NCBI RefSeq assembly: GCF_964340395.1
Contig: NC_135552.1
Span: 5,441,981 to 5,505,980, forward strand
Length of the DNA: 64,000 bases
Source: Glandiceps talaboti
Lineage: Eukaryota; Hemichordata; Enteropneusta; Spengelidae
Reading direction: 5' to 3'
Shown here: positions 22,641 to 37,866 of the stretch, in pieces
How the letters are laid out: each line of letters begins with the position of its first letter
Numbering within the stretch: the first letter of the stretch is position 1
Notes under the pieces: generated by a model
Databases searched by the model: none
Seen by the model: the letters and a program-made list of their open reading frames with translations, nothing else
Told to the model about the DNA's origin: nothing
Made by a program: the position numbers and the translations under genes

Positions 22641-23495
22641 AGTGTACATTGGTTTGCCCGCTGGTGTTATACTGTAAAACATAACATGCAGCATATTGCT
22701 TCCTGAGATAACAGCAGAAAAACTAAAAAACAATATTAACATGGCAAGACGAGAAGAGATAGGAAAAGAAGATGAAACGTTGGGAGAGAAAAAACGAACA
22801 ATTGTGACAATATACAATTCCAGAAAATTTGTGTAAATGGAATGATATGTGGTGGAGATCTGAAACATACGAACTTCTGAAATGGTTTACTAGTAATATG
22901 TGGAGTTAATCTGGTATCACTGCTTACCTTGACTCATTCACGTCAGCCATTCTTTTTCCAAGTATTCCTATGCCGCCGCCTACACATTCCGGTCTCCCCC
23001 TAGATTGTAACCAACCTCCACTAAAAATTAAATTTAATGAAAAAATGTTTACAAAGAATTCTAGAAATCCGATGTCATGTATATCAAATCAAATCAAGTC
23101 AAATCAAAATCAAAATTATTCCAATTGAGGATCACACTTTGACATAATCGATTTAATTACACGGTAAATTCCAATTTATCTGTTTGGTATTTGATCTTGA
23201 AAAGCTATATGTGTAGCGATTTATCGATGAATATATCGTGACATCTTGCATCTGTACACAGTGCATACTATTATGTATAAATTACATGCCCATTGTAACT
23301 CTCATGTCAGTGATGCAAGTCATTCGTGAACTAATTGAAACTTATTTCTTAATATGTCAAATATAAATTAAATCGTCTGTCAGATAGGAAATTATCAAAC
23401 TTGTCATCACGCCAGCTACCCCACTAGTCATTAAGTCATACATACATACATACATACATACATACATACATACATACATACATACATACATACAT

Positions 23496-23554
<59 letters not shown>

Positions 23555-23685
23555 GGCAGGCAGGCAGGCAGGCAGGCATACATACATACATACATACATA
23601 CATACATACATACATACATACATACATACATACATACATACATACATACATACATACATACATACATACATACATACATACATAC

Positions 23686-23716
<31 letters not shown>

Positions 23717-23829
23717 TGCATATATACACACATACATACATACATACATACATACATACATACATACATACATACATACATACATACATACATACATACA
23801 GACAGACAGACAGACATACATACATAATG

Positions 23830-23860
<31 letters not shown>

Positions 23861-24317
23861 TTCAATCAGGCAGCCAACAGTCATCCATACAATCAATGCA
23901 GTTTGCGAGGATAATAATAGTTTCTTTTTTCTTACGATATGTGCTTCAGTGATGCACGTACATCGAAGTGTAAGCATATACAATAAATATTTGCCGCGTA
24001 ACAAAAATTCAAATTGGGGATACGTTACATGTATCATATGGCAAGTTTGTTAATTTGTCACTTCCCGTGTTGTCTTTCGCAGTCAAAACTATCCAGCAAA
24101 CGTTTCAGCAATAAGTATTTTACTTTGTCAAATATCGTTACGTCGTCTTTATAGTTATGTTTGAGGGGAAGGGGAGGGGGGTACAAAAAAGACAATGTTA
24201 AAAACCTCCTTTTACTTACCAAGCTTTCACCCCATCATTCGTCTTTTTTGTCGGCTGCGCTATACTTTGTAAAGTTACTGCAAGCAGTAGCAATATTATC
24301 GTTTGCGTCCTGAACAT
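22624..24317 (-). CDS. Small secreted cysteine-containing peptide precursor, 3 exons
   Basis: Predicted by splice-phase matching: exon 1 24317-24220 (ATG to GTAAGT donor), exon 2 23020-22928 (acceptor tttttag, donor GTAAGC), exon 3 22702-22624 (acceptor with a pyrimidine tract, 'ctgttatctcag', stop TGA). Exon lengths 98, 93 and 79 join in one frame (270 nt) to give 89 residues. Residues 1-20 form a signal peptide (IILLLLAVTLQSIA). Four Cys are at 33, 45, 70 and 85. A GKR site at 54-56 looks like a prohormone amidation/dibasic cleavage site, and one NTS sequon is at 76-78. C-X11-C recalls insulin B chains, but the A-chain CC-X3-C-X8-C pattern is absent, so the family is unassigned. The role is perhaps a peptide hormone or other secreted factor. 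Confidence 0.6.
23021..24219 (-). other. Intron 1 of the secreted peptide gene
   Basis: Starts GTAAGT at 24219 and ends TTTTTAG at 23021. It carries the composite tetranucleotide array at 23437-23858. Confidence 0.5.
23437..23858. repeat. Composite (CATA)n/(CAGA)n/(CAGG)n microsatellite
   Basis: About 420 bp of alternating homogeneous blocks: CATA, CAGA, a short CAGG block, CATA, CAGA, CATA, CAGA. Open frames of Cys/Val/Tyr/Met repeats here are artefacts. Confidence 0.95.
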
Positions 24318-25951
24318 GCTACCTCTGTTGACGAGTATACCACCTGTTAAAATACCATAACGACAATCACAGAGAGAGATAAGAATAGATAATACCGATC
24401 ACACGTCCTTACCACGATAAAGCCATCAAGATGAATTCAGAGATCATTTTATGTGCTTGATGACACCTGCACTAACGACACTGACACCCAAATGATATTT
24501 ACATACCTCATATTGTGCAAAAAATAATAATTTTCAAGAATGAATATTCAAAATTGACCTTTCCTGATATTGTGATTGATTGTGGAGCAATAGGGGGAAA
24601 TACCTCCCACGCGGTTACCGAGATACTAAATGGAATAGCAATCTAGTCAATTTTGTTTATTTTGATGAATAAATCGTGGCGTATCATGCAAGCAGTTGTT
24701 AAAGACCTTTCGATCGTTTTAACTTTATATGGCAATTCATTTTTGAAGATTTTCAATTAATAGTCATTATGACATCGATAAGATCGGTAATTACGAATAC
24801 TTCAGAACTCCCCGACTAATCAAAATCTCATCTGCGGTAATAACGATATATCAACCGCCCGCGCACTTTTTTACGTATCCTTTTGATGACATGATGACAC
24901 AACAGTATAGATGTGCAAGACTAGATTTTTTTCTTTTCTGTTTGTGTAGTTTTAAGTTGAGATATCCATGATATGGAGGTTAAGGGGTGAGTATCTTCAC
25001 CATTTACTTACTGATACACTTCCCGCCAAAACTTGAAGCAAGAACTTCAATCTGCAAATTTTCGCTATACTTTCAATTTTTAAATAAAAAATCATGCATT
25101 AGAGTAATTTATTGCTAAGGTATGATATAAATTTAAAAATGTTAACACCACTGTCAACTCCTTGATTTTAGACAGATATTTTAAAATTTCTTTTTGTAAT
25201 ATCGTGTCCTGCTTAAAGCATTATTACAACATAATTGAAGCAAAATTCTATCTTTTCTTTAAATGTTTTGTACATGGTAACTTCTTTTAGACTAGAATCA
25301 CGCACGAAAAGCTCCAGTAATGAAGAAACATAATTTTATTTTAAAGTTATATCTACAGTCCCTAAAATGTTAAATTACCCCCAAAAGTAAATATGTACAT
25401 TAGAAAGGTACACAAGCTAAAAAGGGTACTAGTCTGTAATTGACAGAATCCAACTAAATGGCAAGGTCGGTCTGAATCATTCGCGAACCTTTCTGGTTTT
25501 ATGTATTTCTCAAATGTTCATTATTATCGCAATACTGTGTGGGTGGGTCGAATTATCATCATGCTACACGTCTATTAACACATCAACAGAAATGTAAAGC
25601 AAAACATTTTTTTAGAGTATTTTCACACAGTTCGGAACGTAAGTGTGCCATATTTAAACCAGACAGGGCAACACGTACAAATGTCAATGACATTGACAAA
25701 TGACAGTAACTTACAAGGGTTTAGGCACAGACCAACCCCGATGGAGGGTCTATGGTTCAGGAGAACACCTGCAACTGTTGCATATATTTGCATAGATGTG
25801 ATAACCAGTGTGACACAAAAGTCAAGTGAATCCATCCAAGTTCAAGTTCAGCTACGCACAAATGTCGTTTATATCAAGTACTGCTTATGATTTCTACTAG
25901 TTTTTCTTCATCAATTTCTTTATTTTTACGTAACAAATATCACTTAGTTGC

Positions 25952-25952
<1 letters not shown>
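24318..25952. other. No supportable gene
   Basis: AT-rich. An acceptor-like 'ttttaacag' at about 24347 on the minus strand could join a 5' UTR exon of the peptide gene. Open frames on both strands at 25623-25890 (about 70-80 codons) lack ATG context or known motifs. Confidence 0.35.
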
Positions 25953-26045
<93 letters not shown>

Positions 26046-26130
26046 GGGAGAGGGAGAGAATGAGAGACAGAGGGAGGCAGGGAGAGAGAAAGAGAGTGAG
26101 AGACAGACAGAAACAGAGAGAAAGAGAGAG
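25953..26130. repeat. (GA)n microsatellite
   Basis: Pure GA to about 26030, then imperfect GA/GGGA. Confidence 0.95.
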
Positions 26131-26455
26131 ATATATTAAAATATGGCACGTCATTTTATAGTACTTTTAGAAAGACAAAAACGAAATTAAATAAATTTGA
26201 TTGTTAGCATGTGAGTTATGAAATACAAATTGATACATTTAATGCCAACAACTCTTTTCACTTTGATCTTGAATTCATGGGGCGATTTGATCACAGAACA
26301 TGTTAATACTTATCAAAACAGACTTTATGTCAAGCGATGCGCAGGTGTTTTCATTCTTGCTACACCTGTAAGTACATGACTGTCTATAACTAAAAATCGC
26401 ACGGTTAATATATTATTATATCCACGCGCACCCTCCTCCTCTGTCCCTGTATATC

Positions 26456-26456
<1 letters not shown>

Positions 26457-26512
<56 letters not shown>

Positions 26513-26543
26513 ATGTCTGTCTGTCTGTCTGTGTATATCTTTC

Positions 26544-26590
<47 letters not shown>

Positions 26591-26601
26591 GCCCGTCCGT
26601 C
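26457..26601. repeat. (TCTG)n microsatellite
   Basis: Ctgt units interrupted by gtatgtc and tgtatatctttc. Confidence 0.95.
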
Positions 26602-26653
26602 CACTTAAGGGTACAGTCTTTCATACAGTACTTGTGAATGATCGTGACGGCAG

Positions 26654-26690
26654 TATTAAAAACATCATTTGGACGATGAATGTTTTTAAT
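26654..26690. repeat. Short hairpin
   Basis: Attaaaaacatcat pairs with gatgaatgtttttaat across a few bases. The stem is followed by repeated 'acttaatac' sequence. Confidence 0.6.
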
Positions 26691-26750
26691 ACTTAAATAC
26701 TTAATACTAAACCTTAATCACAAATGGCATTTTTTGAAATGAACTGACAT

Positions 26751-29689
<2,939 letters not shown>

Positions 29690-30045
29690 AAGGAAAACAA
29701 TTGTTTGGTTCCGGTTACCCAACCCCACCTAGTTTTTCACGCTGACCCTAATTTTTTTTATGTATTCGAGAAAAAAATGATAAAATCACGAAAATTGTGT
29801 GAAGTCTCGCAAGAAATAGTAGATGTGGAAACTGACATCAACTTAAAAAGACAATATAAAACTGTTTTTCCAATTTGTAATGGCTGTACATCTAATGAGA
29901 AGAAACCAATAGCACAGAGACCATATGGAAAACAACGGAAAACTACCTGAACTAGACACTCACATATGAAAACAAATAGATATAAATAAATAAAATAAAA
30001 AATCTACCAAACCTACCTATTCTAAAATTGAGCGTAATCGGAAAA
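29690..30045. repeat. Repeat family R, partial copy
   Basis: Shares 'cctagtttttcac', 'gtattcgagaaaaaa', 'aaaaagacaatataaaactg' and 'acctgaactagacactca' with 39340-39660 and, more loosely, with 40465-40735. Similarity stops just after 'gcgtaatcgga', so this is a shorter copy. The plus-strand open frame at 29609-29950 lies mostly within the repeat. Confidence 0.75.
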
Positions 30046-32298
30046 TGGATATTTGTCTAAATGTTAAACTTGAGACCGTCGTTACACTGTAATAACAACT
30101 TTTTATTTGAGGAAAGAATGCGATTTTACAGATACTTTTTGAAAACCCTCTTTCTCTGTGAAATCAGTCTAATGTACATGAGCAAGTTCGAGAAGTCAAT
30201 TAAAGGCCAATAACTGGTAAGGAAGTGAAGAAATATTCAAACTCTTAAGACAGATTTGTTACATTACCTTAATCAATTCAAAGATACTAGGAAATCTTGG
30301 GTTTTGATTCTCTATCAGCCTCGGAAAGGATAAAACAATCACACTTTCTTTTCTTCTCTCTCGATGCTAGTTTGGCAACAAGGGTAAGGGTAAGAAAGAA
30401 AAATCGACTTTTTTTGTATAGAGCGATCAGGAACGTGTCTGGTAATGGTAGCTCGTCTACGAATGTACCTTGGTAGTGTGAGACGTGCTGTGCTATTTCG
30501 AACGTTTTATATCATGAATTTCTGGCACTTCACAGACAATTCGACCGATCAGAGTACCGGAAGATATCTATTCTTGACTTATTTGTCCAGTTAACTTATT
30601 TAGAAATATTCAGTCGGTTGACATGACCCTCACATTGTTTTTTTTCACACGACATGATTTGCGCATATCAATCGTATGGTTTTTCATCGGTCTTGCGCAA
30701 TTTGAACACGTGAGCCCTGCAATTACTTATAAGGCGGTGAGAGAACTGATCATACCAGTCCCGTGTCTGGAGAATTGCTTGTTTAAATCTTCTGAGAGAA
30801 AATGTTACTTATTTTAGACTCAGAAATGAAATTCAACTTTCCGAAAGAGAGGTTGATTGTACTGTATATATTTTTGACATTATTTCTTTAGAAACATGTC
30901 CATCACACTTTGATTTTCTCACGTGCCTTCAAATATTTGTTGACAGTAAAAGACGGGTAACTCATTGGTCTCTGTTGAATGATAATCAGATTCGCACGTG
31001 ATTTAGTTATCAATCACATTTAAAATATGCTGGGACATGATAGCGAGAGATAAAAGTAAAGTTTAGCAAGTCACCTGACGCGTCCTACTTATATTCTTAA
31101 TACACATGCGATCAAAAACGTGCTGTTGAGACTAAAAGCATGTTATGAATAATTAATCTGTATTTCATTTTAAATCAAGATGCTGTACATGTTCTCCCCC
31201 CGCCCCTTATATTAGTCTGCACCCACTAGCACTGTACCTGATACAACCCGCATGGCGATCAGTGAGAGTAGACACAAATGCGGGTTCAAACTTACGGAGT
31301 CATAACTTTTGTCAAAGTTAGTGTGATAAATTAGCAGAAATTCGTGCCTTTTCTGTTTGTTTAACTTGTATTTTAGCTAAATACTGGGATTTCCCCAGGG
31401 TTTTCTCTCTGTATCCTATGTCGTGAATTGTACGTGTGAAACCCGCACGTGAGACACACGCGGACTTCGTACCTGTGGTGCTGAGGTTGCAGCAGGGTAC
31501 CAAGCTCAGAGTCGGACGATTTTGTTTTGTAGCAAACAGTGATGTCGTCGTTAGTTTATATAATTAATGTGTGGCGTTAAATAGTAGTAAATGACTAACT
31601 GTTGAAGAATTAAGATTGTGCGCCGGGTAAGAGAAGCAAAACAGCTAAGAAACATCGACCCGAAACAAGAAAGTACAACGGAGTGTATTATTTCTGAATC
31701 TGTAAGCAAACCGATTTCAACAAAATAGTTCAAAATGTCGTTTTACTGTGGTTTTGTTAAGTGAACATTTAAAAAAAATAATTCGCGATCACAACCGTAA
31801 AATCGTCAATTTTCACGCCAGGGAGGACGAAGTGTCGTCTGTGAAATTCCTTAAACTCTTACCCTACTTCAGAGTTGACCTTTACAGTGACCGATGTCTG
31901 CACTGTAGAGGGCAAACTGACCCAAAATGACACTACATCGTCAGCTTCTATTGTTTCTCTGTCATTACCCCCCGTTTAAGAGATTACGTTATCAACTCAT
32001 ATGACCAATTGGATTTTCAAAAGTCTCTTTCTATTGTTTGTTTGAAATTCCATGGCGGTTCAAAGATCGTCAGGTAGTACAAAGTGACGGAATGGTATGC
32101 CAAACCTCAACTGGTAGATGACTTACTTTGAATGGGTTAATAAGACGTTGTTGGCCTAAAGCCATATCTTTTGATATTTACAGTAACTGTACAATAATAC
32201 CCAATGTGATACACCATGGAAAACTTAAGTATAAACATTGCTGTTATCACCAATCCCCAATTCGAACCACCACGATCCCCATCCCCAGCCCCAGCACC

Positions 32299-32332
<34 letters not shown>

Positions 32333-32796
32333 CCCTCTGCTCCCCTCGTGTGCTGCTCCCCCCCCCCACCACCACCATGGTTAAATTTATAACTTGGTTA
32401 AATGATATGAATATTTGTGATCCACATTTTGTTTTAATAAAATATAAGCTGCTAAAATATCAAAAATGCGTACACTGTGTATAACACTATTAATAGTACA
32501 CAACTGATTGTACCAGATACAGTGCGGCTTGGTTGATAAGTATGACTACCCTAGAGGTGATTTCAAGTCGTACCACCTATCTATGTGCGAATTTGCGATA
32601 TCATATCGTTCACAACAGGTTGGTCCTCTTTGTGCCCACTATATGATTCTATATCAAGAATAACGTAACAAAGAACTCGATCAGGTCAGAATATTTACAA
32701 TATTTGTAATATAGTTAATATTATTTGTGATGCGAATATTACAGGTTTCAGCTGAAATTGTGCTAAATATCAAATATAAACGTAGGTTGTTGTGGT
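30046..32796. other. No supportable gene
   Basis: AT-rich. Contains (ACC)/(ATC) triplet runs at 32290-32330 and an open frame made of them at 32128-32484. Nothing recognisable on either strand. Confidence 0.35.
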
Positions 32797-33012
32797 TCCA
32801 GTGGTCGTGTTATTCGTATAAAGCTGGGCTGTTACCACAGTGGTCGGGGTTGAGTCCCTGGTCACCGTTCGATTATATTTACTACGCTGTAGGTACGAGT
32901 GTCATTCAGTTCGACTTGTCCGAACAACACATGTTTATCCTGGACACCCCGGTTTCCTCCTGCCGTAAAACTGAACCTGATCGGTCCTCACCGGACGTCT
33001 TAGAAGAAATGT
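32797..33012 (+). repeat. Possible tRNA-derived SINE-like sequence
   Basis: 'ccacagtggtcgg' followed by 'ggttgagtccctgg' resembles the A and B promoter boxes of a tRNA-derived SINE, the B box lacking one base of GGTTCGAgTCC. The downstream 'caccccggtttcctcctgcc' sequence is of a type often seen in invertebrate dispersed repeats. GC content is higher than the surroundings. No terminal tail or target duplication is evident. Confidence 0.3.
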
Positions 33013-34410
33013 GTTTACAGTAAAACACACATAACTTTCTAGTATTCTTACTTACATGGTTCGCCAACTCGGTATACTTTAGAACGGAATAAAATGTTTG
33101 ATACCTATCTGTTTTTCATCATAACTGTATTTATTATTAGTACAGGCAAAATTTGACAATTGTTTATACCATACTACTCGCTAGGGTACAGTAGTTATCA
33201 AACGTGTATGGACGATTCGACTACGAATTAAATGAACAATACTGATACATTTTATTAATGTCGACCTTGAATCTAACACGACGACCACACTTCGGGATTG
33301 TCGGTTAATTGTGATGGTTACCACTCGGGAGTCCGTTCTGAAATGCTTTGATATCATACACGTAATGCCTAATTCACTAACCCAACTACACCCTTACGAG
33401 TTGATGTCGTTCCTAAAAGTACAGGGCAAGGTGATATTGAAAGCAGTTAAAGAGACAGGCAACGTGATATTCGGATTGATATTCGGATAGATAGATATTC
33501 TGGAGTTGGAATTTGCACATATGCCGCGAAAAATATTTACCTAAGTCGTGGCGAGACTTTTTGAGTGTAATTTATATATGATTCTTACTGTTGTAAAGTA
33601 ATTACACTGACTTAGAATCTTGCAGAAATGATGACATAGTCACTGTTTAAATGAGTTATGGCATACTAGAACATTGAGACAGCTCGCCTTACAGGTTAGT
33701 AAACACGAAATGCTGTAGAGTTTGACACGTCACAGGGTCTATGACGTGGCATGGCAGAATGTATGATCGCTTGTAAATTAATTAAATCATACCTACTACC
33801 TAACTATAGTGACTATATAGAGTTTAAATTAGGCAGCACGATGTTTTCTATAATGGTCTCACTCAAGGTATTTTGTTACAAATTACATAACTTTAAACAA
33901 ACTTTAGAGCGCGCAAACACATACAGTGATACATTTGATCTCACTGTGAATACAAATCAAGTCAAGGAAGATTCAAAAGATAAAACTGTTCATCTGTGTT
34001 CTCCATTAGATGAAATGTAACATGATTTCTTGTGCGTGCTATCAGTGTCTGTATTGTGTTTGTCTAATTCATATAAAAAAAAACAGTTGTGTGTGGGATG
34101 TGAAAAACACTGTGTCTCGTAATTGAAACTATATAGTCTCCATGGTGTGGTAGTACCATAGCATGTATTTTATCGTTTAAATATACTACCTATTTTCGGA
34201 ATGACACGACGGAAGTGGGACACTAATATGACACTTCTGTCCCTCGTCAGACTATTTTCAACCAAAGGTGACACCAACAATATAATCTGAACTGGACACG
34301 CGGTCAAGTTTTGTGTATAACAACCAAATAATTTAATTTTGAAGTGACAATATGTTGAAACAAGTTAGTCGAAAATTACAGCTGCTATGCAAAAAGTATC
34401 GATTTTACAT
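33013..34410. other. No supportable gene
   Basis: AT-rich. A 90-codon plus frame at 33751-34020 has no recognisable motif. Confidence 0.35.
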
Positions 34411-35699
34411 TCATGAAGGTGAAGCGGTTCTCACTAACCCGTTCTGCTGTCCTAAAAAGAGCGACAATTGCTTCTTCCATATCCGGACAATTCGTCCATA
34501 TGCGGATATGATACTGAAAGAAGCTATAAAACGCCAAGAGTTCGAACATTTGGCTAAGAGATTTAACAGCCTGTAAAGACAAGGTAACTTTATTGGATAT
34601 GAATTCAAGAACACGCACACTCATGTAAAGTTGGAGTAAGTTTATGGGCTATGGATCATGTTTATCTCACTATTTGATGTAATTTTCTAATTGTTTTGTC
34701 TTCGCATTTACAGGAATTGTTAATTTTTTTTCTGAGTAATTTGTTTCTAACAATCTAAGAGGAACTGAATTTATTATTTTTTCGCATTTGGAAAAAACCA
34801 TTGGGCGGGAAATTTTAACCGCGATTTGTGACTTTTAGTCCTGGAACATTATTACAGTAGTAGTTCGTTGCATTTTCTCTCTCCGTGTGTTTCTCATCCT
34901 TGTTTGTTTGTTTGTTTGTTTGTTTGTTGAGCTACAGCGAATTTCACAGTATCGTGCAGCTTTTCTGTATGATACAACCACGCAAAAATCAATAAGAGAC
35001 TAGTTAGGTGAAGTTACATTGTATAAGAAGGTCAGTAGATGAATATATGTTCAATAGAGTTAAATTATGCATGACATCACATTTATATCGTCGATGGAGC
35101 GAAGATTTGTGAAGTGAATTATTGGGAATATCACAATTACATGCATTAGTTAAAATTATTTTAAAAAATCCACAAAAAAAACGAATGTAAGGTTATCTCT
35201 AGTCGATACTAAACTTTCAATCGTTCCAATAGAGTCATTTATGGTGATCAGACATTGTCGTACATTTTAAGGGCTTTTTAAAAAAAATTACACGATTTAA
35301 TTAATTGTTTATAACTAATAACACGGGTGTAAGAATAACTTGAACATTGCCAGTATATCACAGATGATAGTATATTTCAAACTTACGAATTTAACAATAG
35401 AAAGTATATGTCATAAGTAAAGTTGAGCACAAGGCTAGGAAAAAAAGTGTACAGTTATAAAATTGAACAGTGCTTATGTTATTTTCTTCTTACAGAATGC
35501 AATACATTGGTTTAAATTGCAATGTAAAATCTCATAAAAGATGAAAAATGAGTCAGTCTTACCTGAAGACGAAGTTTGTATCGGTTGTCGGAGATCGGAT
35601 AAGAGTGATGCTGCTGTCGGAACTAATTTCGTTGCTCCTCTGGAAGTGACTGATGAGTGAATTTCGTTTTTGTGGTTTGATGGCAAATAAAGATGTCAT
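34411..35699 (-). CDS. Putative two-exon gene of unknown function (98 codons)
   Basis: Exon 1 (35699-35563) starts at ATG (MTSLFAIKPQKRNSLISHF) and ends TTCAG|GTAAGA. Exon 2 (34570-34411) follows a strong acceptor (cttgtctttacag). Exon 1 ends in phase 2 (AG) and exon 2 supplies G, giving one open frame to TGA at 34411. The predicted protein has no recognised domain; SFSIISAYGRIVRIWKKQL could be a membrane-proximal helix. Exon 2 is also open in a second minus frame (to 34385) and on the plus strand (34352-34576, MLKQVSRKLQLLCKKYR), so the true coding frame is uncertain. Confidence 0.4.
34571..35562 (-). other. Intron of the putative two-exon gene
   Basis: GTAAGA at 35562 to CTTTACAG at 34571. 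Includes a (TTTG)n run at 34903-34927 and otherwise AT-rich sequence. Confidence 0.35.
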
Positions 35700-36058
35700 T
35701 TTTAGTTTGTAAGACTTCAAAGACAATTTATTGTGTCAAATTGGCCACCGTTTGTTCTGCATATTTTGACACGGTGACGTGGGCGTCTAATAAGACTGTA
35801 ATTATCCCGTCAACTTTTCATTTCCTCTGTTATATACTAGTATCCCATATTTTTAATATCCTTAATTCTTTTGTGGGATTTGATTGACATAATTCATTGT
35901 TTAAATATTACTGTGGATAGCCATCTCGACATTTCGTTCAAACAATTTCTTCCTTTGCGGAATTTACGCATCGTGATCCGAACAAACGTTTCGAGTAAAC
36001 AACCATCGGATCCGCAGAGCTTTGAATTTTCAACGGCATTTACGGTTTTTTTTGTGGG

Positions 36059-36063
<5 letters not shown>

Positions 36064-36100
<37 letters not shown>

Positions 36101-36141
36101 TGTGTGTGTGTGTGTGTATGTGTGTGTGTATGTGTGTGTGT
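36064..36141. repeat. (TG)n microsatellite
   Basis: Tgtg with occasional tatg interruptions. Confidence 0.95.
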
Positions 36142-36787
36142 TATTGATCTCGGGTGTCGTTTATTAGGGAGACCATTTCGACGAGGTAGACGACGAATAC
36201 AACGAAAACGAAGGTTAACTCATTAAACCAAAAGAGGTCTATATTACGTCTAACCTTCCGATGTGTGTGGTCAATGGAGAATCATGAAACTTGGCATTTA
36301 TAAAACGAGTTTTATTGGACGTTCTCGTAATTAACTCGAGCACCCGTCCTTCCTTTTTAAAAAAAAAATCCGTAGGTGGATAAGTTAATAGACACTCTAA
36401 CATTTTAAAACATAAACGTTTCGAAGTTCAAAAGTTTATGGTGTCATCCGACTTGTTTGCCACGCAATTGTGAAATGGAGTGACAGATACTGGGATATAT
36501 AGTTGATGATCTGTCACGTCTTAAACTTGTGATGTGACATGTTCAAGTACAAGGCCGCATGATAACAATACAGACTCTCTAAAAATCTTTTTGTTGACAT
36601 GACGCTTTTGAACGATTATTGATGTTGAAATTGGATTCTGTAATATCCCATTAAGACACAATACATGGAAAATTGAAATCAATTTAGCAAACAATATGTT
36701 ATTATCAAATGCTATTAACAGATTTGTTGGAATGGCAAGGTTCGTTTTCTGTCATATATTGTACTTATATATATCGTCTTATCACCA
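36142..36787. other. No supportable gene
   Basis: AT-rich, nothing recognisable. Confidence 0.35.
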
Positions 36788-36788
36788 C

Positions 36789-36839
<51 letters not shown>

Positions 36840-37030
36840 GGTCGGTCGGTCTGCCTGCCGGCGTGACTCTGTCTGTCTGTCTGTCGGTCTGTCTGTCGGT
36901 GTGTGTGCCTGCCGACGTGACTCTGTCTGTCTGTCTGTCAGTCTGTCTATGTGTCTATGTGTGTGTCTGCCTGTCTGTCTGTCGGCGTGACTCTGTTGTC
37001 TGTCTGTGTGTGTGTGTGTGTGTGTCTGTA

Positions 37031-37082
<52 letters not shown>

Positions 37083-37205
37083 AGTGTGTATGTCTGTATG
37101 TATGTATGTATGTATGTATGTATGTATGTATGTATGTATGTATGTATGTGTGTATGTATGTATGTATGTATGTATGTATGTATGTATGTATGTATGTATG
37201 TATGT
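36788..37205. repeat. Composite (GTCT)n/(GTGT)n/(GTAT)n microsatellite
   Basis: About 420 bp. The left half has GTCT blocks separated by three related spacers (…cggcgtgactctgtctgtc), giving a higher-order repeat. The right half is GTAT. Confidence 0.95.
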
Positions 37206-37621
37206 CTTGTCGGTTTGTCCGATTGTCTGATGTCCATACACGGCCCACTCTGTAAGTATTTTGTTCGGTCACATTTAGAGGAGAGATGCTGCATATTGCC
37301 AAAGTCATGTCATATAGAATAGAGAATAGACAATATACGAAATAGTCTGACAAATCATGGCTTTCGATGTCAAAACACGTCTCAATCGATGGGGCTATGT
37401 TGAACTTAATACAGTCCTTCTCTAACATAGCCTGGTGGTGTTACTTTATCAAAAGGATATTAAGCGTGTAAGGGACGATCGGACAGTGTGGCAGAAGCTC
37501 AATACCCCCTCCCCCTCCGCGAACGTTCATAAGTGTGACATCACACGTTTATACATGATGTAAACCATAATGAAAACTATGTAAAGGTTACCCCACTACG
37601 ATCGATGCTATGTAAAAAACA

Positions 37622-37866
37622 CGGTGGTAAACATAAAGTTCCAACCTCCTGAACCTGTTTACTAAAACGATGTAAATATAAAGTTCCAACCTCCTGACCC
37701 TGTTTACTAGAATGGTGTAAATATAAAGTTCCAACCTTATGAACCTGTTTACTAAAACGATGTAAATATAAAGTTTCAACCTCCTGACCCTGTTTACTAA
37801 AACGATGGTAAACATAAAGTTCCAACCTTCTGGACCTGTTTACTAACATGATGGTAAACACAATCA
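37622..37866. repeat. 45-bp minisatellite, about 5 units
   Basis: Units contain 'aaagttccaacctcctga', '(a/c)cctgtttacta' and 'aaacgatgtaaatat'. The period is a multiple of three, so the minus strand stays open and reads a 15-residue repeat (SKQGQEVGTLYLHRF). The open frame is best explained by the repeat rather than by a gene. Confidence 0.9.

Noticed and set aside
22151-22868. Long overlapping frames with YNTIQ/LHYITLHY repeats
   Set aside because: These are products of the pentanucleotide array, where the unit length is not a multiple of three and all frames stay open. Only the short exon 22702-22624 is kept.
23357-24037. Long minus-strand frame rich in CMYV and CLSV repeats
   Set aside because: It is the translation of (CATA)n/(CAGA)n microsatellites. 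Similar frames in the GTCT, ATAC, GA and AATC arrays were dropped for the same reason.
22624-24317. Calling the secreted peptide an insulin-family hormone
   Set aside because: C-X11-C and a dibasic site are suggestive, but the A-chain cysteine pattern (CC-X3-C-X8-C) is absent.
32128-32484. 118-codon frame with poly-Thr/Ile
   Set aside because: Driven by ACC/ATC triplet runs.
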